From NCBI GenBank assembly GCA_031278755.1, contig JAITJV010000023.1:1-9744 (forward strand): 9,744 nucleotides of DNA, given 5' to 3'. Position 1 is the first letter of the stretch. The number at the start of each line of letters is the position of its first letter. The notes below the pieces were generated by a model that saw only the letters and a program-made list of their open reading frames with translations, had not been told where the DNA came from and ran no database searches. Source of the DNA: Treponema sp. (lineage in GTDB: Bacteria; Spirochaetota; Spirochaetia; Treponematales; Breznakiellaceae). Below are positions 1-6,691 of this stretch, one piece after another. Position numbers and translations under genes: made by a program.

Positions 1-6
1 ATCTCA

Positions 7-828
7 TTGAAAATGTCGGTTTCCGCCATGATTTTGGCCGCCCTGCTGCCGGGCTGCGAAAAGGCGGAAAGCGCTTCCGCCGGGAGCGGAACAAACGAAG
101 AAGTCGTCGTCGTGGCTACCTCCGGAGGGCCAAGGCCGTTCTCGTTTGTGGATGACGACGGAACCATAGCGGGCGTGGACGTGGATATATGCCGCGCTAT
201 TGACGAATTGCTGCCCCAGTACCGGTTTACCTATGAGGTTACCGAATTTGTGGGGATTTTGGGCGGCCTGGACGCCGGAAAATATCAGATCGGCGCCAAT
301 TCCTTCTCGTGGACCGAACCCCGGGCGGAAAAGTACATTTTCCCGGATCCCATCTACGCAAACCCTGCGGGTTTTATTATCAGGCCGGGTTATACGGAAA
401 TCAAAAAGCTCGAAGATATTGGCGGCAAGAGAACCGGAACTGTGGCAGGTACCGCCATGGCGACATTCCTTGAAGGTTTTAACGAAAAACATCCGGACAA
501 CAAGGTAATTATTGAATATCACGAAGGGGATGAGCTGTCAATGCATCAAAAACTGGTGAACGGCCTCTACGACTTTGTCATTTCCTCGGATGCGGCTTAT
601 CCGGCTTTCAAAGCCCTCTTCAACCTGGACGAAGACTATGTTTCCCTTACGGTAGAAGAAGCCGCCCAGGTCTTTGACCCCTATGTGTATCTTCTCCTGG
701 AAAATTCGGAACGGGGAAAGAAACTCAAGGACGACGTCAACGGAGCCATCAGGACCCTTACCGGGAACGGCGCTATTTCCCGGATCACGCGGCAATACCT
801 TAGCGCGGATCTTTCGGTAAAGAAATAA
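7..828 (+). CDS. Polar amino-acid ABC transporter substrate-binding lipoprotein (SBP_bac_3 family)
   Basis: Extracytoplasmic solute-binding component that captures an amino acid and delivers it to the permease encoded next. The N-terminus is a short hydrophobic signal peptide ending in a lipobox, Leu-Pro-Gly-Cys, with Cys17 as the likely lipidated residue. A Ser/Gly-rich tether (about residues 18-30) follows, and then the two-lobe binding domain (about 32-268). Family-typical segments are PFSF near 44-47, GVDVDICRAI near 56-65, and ANSFSWTEPRAEKY (97-110), whose Arg106 is in the place usually contacting the ligand carboxylate. The ligand cannot be read from sequence. The neighbouring permease hints at cystine or another polar amino acid. 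The start given is TTG at 7; an in-frame ATG lies at 13. The frame is open to base 1 and the signal peptide's basic region is unusually short, so the true start may lie upstream of the window. Family assignment is firm; substrate and start are uncertain. Confidence 0.9.
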   Translation: MKMSVSAMILAALLPGCEKAESASAGSGTNEEVVVVATSGGPRPFSFVDDDGTIAGVDVDICRAIDELLPQYRFTYEVTEFVGILGGLDAGKYQIGANSFSWTEPRAEKYIFPDPIYANPAGFIIRPGYTEIKKLEDIGGKRTGTVAGTAMATFLEGFNEKHPDNKVIIEYHEGDELSMHQKLVNGLYDFVISSDAAYPAFKALFNLDEDYVSLTVEEAAQVFDPYVYLLLENSERGKKLKDDVNGAIRTLTGNGAISRITRQYLSADLSVKK

Positions 829-1563
829 ATGCCGAAGCTGTTCGATCCCGTATTAATTTTTACCCAGATTCCGCAGCTTTTGGCGAACCTGCCTGTTACG
901 CTTTTTATCATGGCGCTGTCAATCCTGCTTGGTTATGCTATCGGGCTGTTGTTGGCGCTTGTCAAGATAAAGAAGATACCGGTGCTGCGGCAGCTTACGG
1001 CGCTTTTCGTGTCTTTTACCCGGGGAACCCCGATTCTGGTCCAGCTTTATATCGCCTATTACGGAATTCCCCTGTTTTTACGGTATGTCAACTACTTCTA
1101 CCATACCAATTTTAACATCAACGGTTTGCCGGGAATGTTGTTTGTAATTTTTGCCTTCTCCATGAATGAAGCCGCCTATGGTTCGGAGATGATCCGGGCG
1201 GCAATAGAATCGGTTGACCGCGGGCAAATTGAAGCGGCGCAGTCCCTGGGAATGACCTACCCGCAGGTACTTCGCCGCATAGTTGTTCCCGAGGCGTTTG
1301 TGGTTGCGCTGCCGAGCCTGGGAAATTCCATAATCAGCCTGCTTAAGGGGACTTCCCTTGCCTTTGTCTGCGCCGTGGTGGAGATGACGGCCAAGGGAAA
1401 AATTCTTGCGGGGAACAGTTACCGGTATTTTGAAAACTACCTTGCCCTGGCGATTATCTATTGGGTTCTCACCATCGGCATTGAGCAGCTTGTAAAATAT
1501 GCCGAACGAAGAATGGCGGTAGACCAGCCAAAGGAAAAGCCATGCTTGAACTTAAAGAATTAA
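829..1563 (+). CDS. Amino-acid ABC transporter permease (HisM/TcyL-like)
   Basis: Inner-membrane channel subunit of the polar amino-acid importer, 244 residues, the usual length for this family. Hydrophobic membrane segments are visible around residues 20-45, 55-80, 100-118, 155-185 and 203-222. The FTRGTP motif at 63-68 is typical of polar amino-acid permeases. The EAA loop that docks onto the ATPase is clear: E135-A-A ... G141 ... P154. The segment SLAFV...SYRYFENYLALAIIYW (about 176-212) resembles cystine-type permeases, which is the basis for the tentative substrate suggestion. The ATG follows the stop of the binding-protein gene with no gap (TAA then ATG) and has no convincing Shine-Dalgarno sequence, so translation is probably coupled. 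The 3' end overlaps the ATPase gene by 22 bases. Confidence 0.93.
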   Translation: MPKLFDPVLIFTQIPQLLANLPVTLFIMALSILLGYAIGLLLALVKIKKIPVLRQLTALFVSFTRGTPILVQLYIAYYGIPLFLRYVNYFYHTNFNINGLPGMLFVIFAFSMNEAAYGSEMIRAAIESVDRGQIEAAQSLGMTYPQVLRRIVVPEAFVVALPSLGNSIISLLKGTSLAFVCAVVEMTAKGKILAGNSYRYFENYLALAIIYWVLTIGIEQLVKYAERRMAVDQPKEKPCLNLKN

Positions 1564-2300
1564 CAAAAAGTTTCGGCGGCAACCTTATTCTGGATCATCT
1601 TAATTTGCAGATTCGGGAAGGAGATGTTCTGGCGGTTATAGGCCCTTCGGGTTCAGGCAAATCAACCCTGCTCAGGTGCATCAATTTTCTTGAAAAACCG
1701 GAAAAGGGCGCTATCACCATCGACGGGTTTTTTCTGGACGCCGAAAAGGCCAGGCGAAAGGACATTGTGGAACTGCGGAAAAAAACAGCCATGGTGTTTC
1801 AGCAGTTCAATTTGTTCCGTCAAAAGACGGCGCTGGAAAACGTGATGGAAGGGCTTGTGACGGTTAAGAAATTCCCCAAAAACGAAGCCAGGGACAGGGC
1901 GGCGCATTTCCTGGTCAAAGTCGGCCTGGAAGACCGGATGGGTTATTACCCGAAACATCTTTCCGGAGGGCAGCAGCAACGGGTGGCCATTGCCCGTTCC
2001 CTGGCCATGGAACCTTCGGTTCTGCTTCTGGATGAACCGACCTCCGCTCTGGATCCGGAACTGGTAGGGGACGTGCTTAACACGATACGAATGGCCGCCT
2101 CCGAAGGTTATACCATGGTCCTGGTATCCCACGAACTGGAATTTGTGCGGAACGCCGCAAACAGGGCAATCTTTCTGGAACACGGCCGTATCGCGGAGGA
2201 CGGAACGCCGGAACGGGTTTTTAACAATCCCCGGAATGAACGGATCAAGGCTTTCCTGACCCGTTTCTATACCAGCCGCTCCCCGGAATTCAACATATAA
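1542..2300 (+). CDS. Amino-acid ABC transporter ATP-binding protein (GlnQ/TcyN-like)
   Basis: Cytoplasmic ATPase that powers the importer, 252 residues, full length. All nucleotide-binding motifs are intact: Walker A G34-T42 (GPSGSGKST), Q-loop at Gln87/88 (MVFQQFNLF), ABC signature LSGGQQQR at 140-147, Walker B plus D-loop LLLDEPTSALD at 161-171, and the switch His197 in VSHE. The gene starts inside the end of the permease gene. An AAGGA ribosome binding site at 1531-1535 sits six bases before the ATG, and MLELKELTKSFGG is a normal start for the family. No extra regulatory domain is present. With the two preceding genes this makes a complete importer (binding protein, permease and ATPase), the permease presumably acting as a homodimer. 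Confidence 0.95.
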   Translation: MLELKELTKSFGGNLILDHLNLQIREGDVLAVIGPSGSGKSTLLRCINFLEKPEKGAITIDGFFLDAEKARRKDIVELRKKTAMVFQQFNLFRQKTALENVMEGLVTVKKFPKNEARDRAAHFLVKVGLEDRMGYYPKHLSGGQQQRVAIARSLAMEPSVLLLDEPTSALDPELVGDVLNTIRMAASEGYTMVLVSHELEFVRNAANRAIFLEHGRIAEDGTPERVFNNPRNERIKAFLTRFYTSRSPEFNI

Positions 2301-2324
2301 CCGGGACACGGCGGCAGCACAGAC

Positions 2325-2331
2325 AAAGGAG
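2325..2331 (+). promoter_or_regulatory. Ribosome binding site of the hydroquinone reductase-like gene
   Basis: AAAGGAG lies eight bases before the ATG at 2340. It is the clearest Shine-Dalgarno sequence on the plus strand and fixes the start of the gene. The 39-bp gap from the ATPase stop shows no obvious promoter or terminator, so read-through from the transporter genes is likely. Confidence 0.7.
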
Positions 2332-2339
2332 ACAGTAAA

Positions 2340-3362
2340 ATGAACGCAAAAGAAAAAAACAGTAAAACGGCAAAAAGCCGCGGAAACTCAGGGGGCTATC
2401 ATCCCGGAACCGTAAACGGGTATAACCCCTACCCAGAGGATCCCCATGAATTATTAAAACATACACTAAAATACGAAACCACGCACAATGTTTTTGCCCC
2501 CTTTACCCGCCATTTTGGAAAGGAATTCCCCGTGGAAGCCGGACGTTACCGCCTGGTTCTGGGCCGGGGCTGCCCCTTCTCCCACCGGATCGAAATCATC
2601 TGGAAACTGCTTGGCCTGGAAAAAGCGATCACCGCAGGTTTTGTCGCTCCCCCCAAGTCTCCCACAGGCTGGATTTTTACGCTCGATCCGGGCGGCATAG
2701 ATCCTGTGCTGAAAATACACAATTTAGGAGAGGCCTATGTGAAAGTTGCGCCCGGTTATGCGGGCAGGGCTTCCATTCCCAGCATCATTGATATTCCTTC
2801 CGGCGGGGTGGTAAGCTGCGAGGATCTTTCACTGGGAACCGAACTGGAAAGCCTCTGGAAGCCCTTCCATAAAAAAGACGCCCCCGATCTCTATCCGGAA
2901 AAACTCAGGAAGAAAATTGACGCCCTGAACAAAATTCTTCTGGAAGTAAACGGCCTCCCCTACGACATTAATTTTTCCGAAAGTCAGAAAGAATACGATG
3001 AAAATTTCGACGCCTTCTTTGGACGGCTGGATGACTTTGAAAAGACCTTAGGCAAAAGGCGTTACCTTTTGGGAGAAGAAATTACCGACAGCGATACTAA
3101 ACTTTTCCCGACCCTGGTTCGGTTCGACGTGGTATACTACCACAGTTTCAAGGCCAACCGTAATTCCCTCAGGGAATTCCCAAACCTGTGGCGTTACACG
3201 CAGGACCTCTACTCCATAAAGGCCTTCCGCGATTCCACGGATTTTGCCGCCATCAAAGAAGGCTACTACCTGGGGAACCTCTTTGTAGAGCCAAAAATCC
3301 TGATCAAAGGGCCGGATCTTTCCCACTGGGGCCGGAGAAAAAAGAAAGCTCCAAAGGATTAG
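2340..3362 (+). CDS. Glutathionyl-hydroquinone reductase-like protein (xi-class GST, YqjG/ECM4 family)
   Basis: Predicted cytoplasmic thiol-dependent reductase, 340 residues. Known family members use glutathione to strip the thiol adduct from glutathionyl-hydroquinones. Visible architecture: a Lys-rich, probably disordered N-terminus (1-20); a thioredoxin-fold domain with catalytic Cys78 in GCPFSHR (77-83); GWIF (110-113); YAGR (140-143) followed by cis-Pro147; and a helical C-terminal domain (about 190-320) with the family-typical YLLGEEITDSD, LVRFDVVYYHSFK and FRDSTDFAAIKEGYY segments. The tail is basic. Relative to the E. coli protein as I remember it, CPWAHR has become CPFSHR, VPVLWD has become IPSIID, and the Glu-Ser that holds the gamma-glutamyl group is Glu161-Asp162. 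The natural thiol may therefore not be glutathione. It probably shares an operon with the upstream importer. Family confident, exact reaction not. Confidence 0.87.
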   Translation: MNAKEKNSKTAKSRGNSGGYHPGTVNGYNPYPEDPHELLKHTLKYETTHNVFAPFTRHFGKEFPVEAGRYRLVLGRGCPFSHRIEIIWKLLGLEKAITAGFVAPPKSPTGWIFTLDPGGIDPVLKIHNLGEAYVKVAPGYAGRASIPSIIDIPSGGVVSCEDLSLGTELESLWKPFHKKDAPDLYPEKLRKKIDALNKILLEVNGLPYDINFSESQKEYDENFDAFFGRLDDFEKTLGKRRYLLGEEITDSDTKLFPTLVRFDVVYYHSFKANRNSLREFPNLWRYTQDLYSIKAFRDSTDFAAIKEGYYLGNLFVEPKILIKGPDLSHWGRRKKKAPKD

Positions 3363-3396
3363 CCCGGGTCGTCCGGCCCGCAACGTAACAGGAGGC

Positions 3397-3415
3397 GGCG
3401 ATCAGCCTGATCGTC
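3397..3415. terminator. Stem-loop between convergent genes
   Basis: In the 78-bp gap between two converging genes, CGATCA (3399-3404) pairs with TGATCG (3408-3413) around a GCC loop. A G-T wobble and a G-C pair extend the stem to eight pairs (3397-3415). No T-run follows on either strand, so intrinsic termination is not proven. The position between convergent genes makes a role in ending transcription plausible. Confidence 0.4.
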
Positions 3416-3416
3416 C

Positions 3417-3440
3417 GGGCCCTGAGTTTTCCGGCCCTTT
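3417..3440 (+). terminator. Possible weak terminator of the transporter/reductase operon
   Basis: GGGCC (3417-3421) can pair with GGCCC (3433-3437) across an 11-base loop, followed directly by TTT and then CTAAC. The stem is short and the T-tract brief, so this is only a candidate for the plus-strand operon's end. An 8-bp direct repeat TCGTCCGG also occurs at 3369-3376 and 3411-3418. Confidence 0.3.
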
Positions 3441-4352
3441 CTAACAAAACTCCAGCAATTTAGCCAGCGCGGCTTCTTCCCCGGGGGAAAGTACGCCCGG
3501 AAGGATCAGGGGGAAGCCCGGATCGGGGGGAAGGAGGAAGCCGCCTTCAAGGAAACGGCGGAACAACGCGGCGTAGCGCGCCGCGCCAGGCTGCGTATCG
3601 GGAACAAGGTAGATTCCCCGGCGGCGCCAGGCGCCCTTTTGCAGTCTATGGAACGGGGCGTTCCGCCCGTCCGCCATCGCGGTTAGATCATAAATCCCAC
3701 GGACCGCGGCGGCAAAGATTACGGGGGCGACGACATCGGACGGCGGAAAAACGCGATCTTTTTCAAATTCGGGATCAAGGGCAAGAACCCCAAGGCCGCA
3801 GGGCCAGGCGGCTTCCCGTTTTTCCGCGCTGTACTGCGCAACGCTGTACTGCGCCGGCATCACCGGCAGCACGGGTATCAGGACCGGAACATGTTTATTC
3901 ACGGACAGGGGCGCGCCGGGGCTGATAAAGGGCCGCCAGAGTGAAACCGCGCCGGCGGGAGCGGCGGCCGTGCCTGCATCGCCGGCCGCACCTGTACTCC
4001 CAAAGGCCGGATCATGCACAACAGAGCCGCCAAAGCCGGCGGCTTCCAGAATCATGCGGAGGGGCGTTCCCGGGCCGTACACCCTGAAGATCCTCCCGGG
4101 AAAAAGCAGGGACAGAGCTTTAAGGAAGCGGCCTTCAAAAAAATGGGGAAGCGGGGTAAAGAGCCGGCGTTCCGCCGCGTTTTTAAAATTCCTGAGCACC
4201 AAAGGCGGCGTATGGCCCAGCACCGCGGCGCCTCCCCCCTGCCAGAGATCGATAAGCCGGCCTTTCGGCGTATACAGGCGAAAGTCCCTGGCCCTCCGCA
4301 CTTCGGGAACAAGGGAAAGAAGGCCGTATTGTGCGCCGGAATGTACATTCAA
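3441..4352 (-). CDS. Unrecognised protein, possibly a degenerate class III aminotransferase-like fold
   Basis: A 303-residue soluble protein of unknown function, with no signal peptide or membrane segment. Residues 23-60 (DFRLYTPKGRLIDLWQGGG, then LGHTPPLVL) resemble the opening of PLP-dependent class III aminotransferases, where a Gly-rich segment and a Gly-His pair follow a Leu-Ile-Asp. The C-terminus (about 262-300: FRRFLEGGFLLPPDP ... LSPGEEAALAKLL) resembles the end of that fold. I do not see the PLP-lysine motif or the usual phosphate-binding stretch, and the chain is shorter than a normal 400+ residue aminotransferase. If related, it is reduced and probably not catalytic in the same way. 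Residues 118-136 are a low-complexity Gly/Ala insert. The TTG start at 4352 overlaps the helicase stop as TTGA. AGGCGG (4364-4359) lies six bases before it, supporting coupled translation. That this is a real gene is likely; function unknown. Confidence 0.75.
   Translation of the reverse strand: MNVHSGAQYGLLSLVPEVRRARDFRLYTPKGRLIDLWQGGGAAVLGHTPPLVLRNFKNAAERRLFTPLPHFFEGRFLKALSLLFPGRIFRVYGPGTPLRMILEAAGFGGSVVHDPAFGSTGAAGDAGTAAAPAGAVSLWRPFISPGAPLSVNKHVPVLIPVLPVMPAQYSVAQYSAEKREAAWPCGLGVLALDPEFEKDRVFPPSDVVAPVIFAAAVRGIYDLTAMADGRNAPFHRLQKGAWRRRGIYLVPDTQPGAARYAALFRRFLEGGFLLPPDPGFPLILPGVLSPGEEAALAKLLEFC
3827..3856. repeat. 15-bp tandem duplication inside the unknown gene
   Basis: CGCTGTACTGCGC occurs at 3827-3839 and again at 3842-3854 (period 15). 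In the encoded protein it gives a five-residue repeat, seen as AQYSVAQYSA around residues 167-176. It is in frame and falls in a variable-looking stretch, consistent with a recent slippage or duplication event. Confidence 0.75.
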
Positions 4353-6691
4353 CTGTCGCCGCCTATTTTGGTGTACTGCCTGCTCTGATAACGGCTTAAA
4401 AAACGGGTTTCGGCGCCCGTATCAAAATGAACGGATATAACCGGGCCGTCTTCTTCTTCCCGTACGGCAATAACCGCGCCGTATCCGTGATCATCGTGAA
4501 AGACCCTGTCCCCGGTGCGCCAGCGGCCGTCCGAAGAAGGCTTCCCCGCGCCCGCCCTGTTTGCGCCCATGCCGCCTGAGATCCCGCCTGTCCCGCCGGA
4601 AACGGCGGATCGTCCGTATCTTCCGGAATATCCGCCGCCTGTGCTTCCGGCAAAACCGCAGGGAGCGGCGCCTATGATCCGCAGCCCCTTTCTGTCTACT
4701 TCCCACAAAAAAAGACTCGGCTCGGACGGCATGGTCCGTCCAAACATCCGGCGCACGGCGCAGGAAGTAAGGTAAAGTTCATCCATCGCCCGCGTAGCGC
4801 CGACATAAAAAAGCCGCCGTTCTTCTTCCAGATCGGCGCCTGTCTTATCGTCCCTGGGGAACACGCCCTGTTCAAGCCCCGTCATGATAACCCGCGGGAA
4901 TTCCAGCCCCTTGGTATTGTGAAAGGTAATAAGGGTTACCGCATCGCCGCTGTTTTTGGAATTGTCCTCCATGGAACGGTCAAGTTCTATGTGCTCAAGA
5001 AATTCCAGAAGCCCTTCCGCCGAAGGCTTGTACAAACTCGCCGCGTTGGCAAGTTCCTGCAAATTAAAAACCCGCTGATTGCCCGCGATCTCGTCGTGTT
5101 CTTCATGGTAGGCCGCAATGCCTGAATCTTCCGCCAGCGTCACCACAAGAGCGGAAAGCCCTTCGCCCGCCTTAAGCCCCGTCCTTTTTACGGCCTGCCT
5201 TTTTTTTCCTGTTTTCTCCGCCGCCGTTCCGTCCACAAGCAGAGAGCGGGCGTTTTCGATCATCGAAAAAAAAGTTTCAAGGCCCGCTTTGGCCCGCGCG
5301 GAAAGATCGCCCGACATCGCAAGGTCCGCCGCGGCTTCGGCGGAAAAGGCGCCGGCTTCAACAATCCTTTCCACCGTAACAGGCCCCACCCCGCGGGCGG
5401 GCTTGTTCACCATGCGCCTGAACGCAACCTCATCCCGCGGGTTTGCCAGAAAGGAAAGGAGCGCCAAAAGGTCCTTGATCTCCTCCCTTTCATAAAATTT
5501 AAGAGAGCCGACGACGCGGTACGGAATGCCCCTGCGAAGAAATTCGGTCTCAAAAGAAAGAGACTGCGCGTTGGTCCTGTAAAGGACGGCCCAGTCGGAC
5601 CATGCCGCGGGATTGGCTTCTTTGGAAGCGTCTTTTAAAGAGCCTTTCGAAGCATCTTCCTGCCATGAAGCGCGTTTGCCTGCGCCCGCCTTTACCGAAT
5701 TGGCGATGAGAATGGCGCAGTACGCCGCTTCTTCATCCTGATCGGGAAGAAAGGCCAGAACGGGGAGCTTTCCCCCGCCTCTTTCGGCCCTGAGCGTTTT
5801 TCCAAGCCTCCCCGCATTGTGATCCACCACCGAAGAAGCCGTCCGCAAGATCTGTTCGGTTGACCGGTAATTCCGTTCCAGTTTGATGATTTCGGTTCCG
5901 GGAAAACGTTCGGGGAATTCAAGGATGTTCCGCACTTCGGCGCCGCGGAAACGGTAAATGGACTGATCGTCGTCGCCCACGACGCAGAGGTAATTTTCAG
6001 GACTGTAAAGTTCCTTGAGCAGCTCAAATTGGGCGACGTTCGCGTCCTGGTATTCGTCAACCATGATCACGCGGAAACGGCCGCGGAAGCGGGAGGCTGT
6101 TTCAGGATGGCCGCGCATTATTTCAACAGGCTTTTTGATAAGGTCCCCAAAGTCAACGTTGCCTGTTTTTGCAAGACGCTCTTCATACAGGGTGTAGATG
6201 TTGCGGAATTTTTTGCCCGGTTCGACAAGGACAAGTTCCGGATCGCCGGGCGAAAGAAAAAGATCCTTTGCGCGGGAAATTTTATACGCCGTTTCGCGCA
6301 CCTCGGCTTTTGGAGAATCGTCCATAATAACGCCGAGCAGTGAAACAACGTCGTCGTCATCGTAGATCACAAAGCCTGAATCAAGCCCGGCAAGATTTCC
6401 GTTCCGCCGTAAAAACCACGCGCCAAAGGAATGAAAGGTGCGGATCATTGCGTCCCCCGCCCTTTCGTCAATAAGCCGCGCGCGTTCGGCCATTTCACGG
6501 GCGGCTTTGTTGGTAAATGTTACCGCCAGAATAGAACGGGGATCGGTCCCGCGTTCCCGTATCAGCCAGGCCACCTTTGTAGTGATAACCCGCGTCTTTC
6601 CCGATCCCGCGCCCGCAAGAATAAGGAGCGGCTTTCCGGTATGCTGTACCGCCCTTTGCTGTTCCGGGTTAAGATGACTGAGGTACTGCAT
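4349..6691 (-). CDS. UvrD/PcrA/Rep-type superfamily 1A DNA helicase
   Basis: ATP-dependent 3'-5' DNA helicase of 780 residues, expected to act in nucleotide excision repair, replication restart or clearing of RNA polymerase. Motifs in order: Q motif LNPEQQRAV (7-15), Walker A AGAGSGKT (26-33), Ia VTFTNKAAREM (57-67), Walker B DEYQDA (212-217), III GDDDQSIYRFRG (239-250), IV NYRST (274-278), YRTNAQS (371-377), V TFHNTKGLEF (589-598), VI EERRLFYVGATRA (623-635). Motif V has HNTKGLEF where PcrA/UvrD usually have HxxKGLEF with smaller residues. A Gly/Ser-rich linker (about 679-720) leads to a small C-terminal domain (about 725-775, GDRVFHDDHGYGAVIAV...), matching the PcrA Tudor-like, RNA-polymerase-contacting domain. 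The ATG lies 23 bases inside the 3' end of the glucosidase gene without a visible Shine-Dalgarno, so it probably depends on coupling. Helicase class is certain; the choice among pcrA, uvrD and rep is not. Confidence 0.96.
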   Translation of the reverse strand: MQYLSHLNPEQQRAVQHTGKPLLILAGAGSGKTRVITTKVAWLIRERGTDPRSILAVTFTNKAAREMAERARLIDERAGDAMIRTFHSFGAWFLRRNGNLAGLDSGFVIYDDDDVVSLLGVIMDDSPKAEVRETAYKISRAKDLFLSPGDPELVLVEPGKKFRNIYTLYEERLAKTGNVDFGDLIKKPVEIMRGHPETASRFRGRFRVIMVDEYQDANVAQFELLKELYSPENYLCVVGDDDQSIYRFRGAEVRNILEFPERFPGTEIIKLERNYRSTEQILRTASSVVDHNAGRLGKTLRAERGGGKLPVLAFLPDQDEEAAYCAILIANSVKAGAGKRASWQEDASKGSLKDASKEANPAAWSDWAVLYRTNAQSLSFETEFLRRGIPYRVVGSLKFYEREEIKDLLALLSFLANPRDEVAFRRMVNKPARGVGPVTVERIVEAGAFSAEAAADLAMSGDLSARAKAGLETFFSMIENARSLLVDGTAAEKTGKKRQAVKRTGLKAGEGLSALVVTLAEDSGIAAYHEEHDEIAGNQRVFNLQELANAASLYKPSAEGLLEFLEHIELDRSMEDNSKNSGDAVTLITFHNTKGLEFPRVIMTGLEQGVFPRDDKTGADLEEERRLFYVGATRAMDELYLTSCAVRRMFGRTMPSEPSLFLWEVDRKGLRIIGAAPCGFAGSTGGGYSGRYGRSAVSGGTGGISGGMGANRAGAGKPSSDGRWRTGDRVFHDDHGYGAVIAVREEEDGPVISVHFDTGAETRFLSRYQSRQYTKIGGDS

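Noticed and set aside
1662..2309. A 215-codon minus-strand frame opposite the ABC ATPase
   Set aside because: Antisense to a gene with every ABC motif intact; its translation has no recognisable domain. It is a shadow of biased codon use.
3970..4440. Plus-strand frames of 124-156 codons over the unknown gene
   Set aside because: Arg/Pro/Lys-rich translations typical of antisense frames in GC-rich genes; they cross the helicase/unknown junction and have no credible start signal.
4396..4706. Minus-strand frames of 71-85 codons inside the helicase C-terminus
   Set aside because: Alternate frames of the Gly-rich linker; the helicase frame continues into a good Tudor-like domain, so no frameshift is needed.
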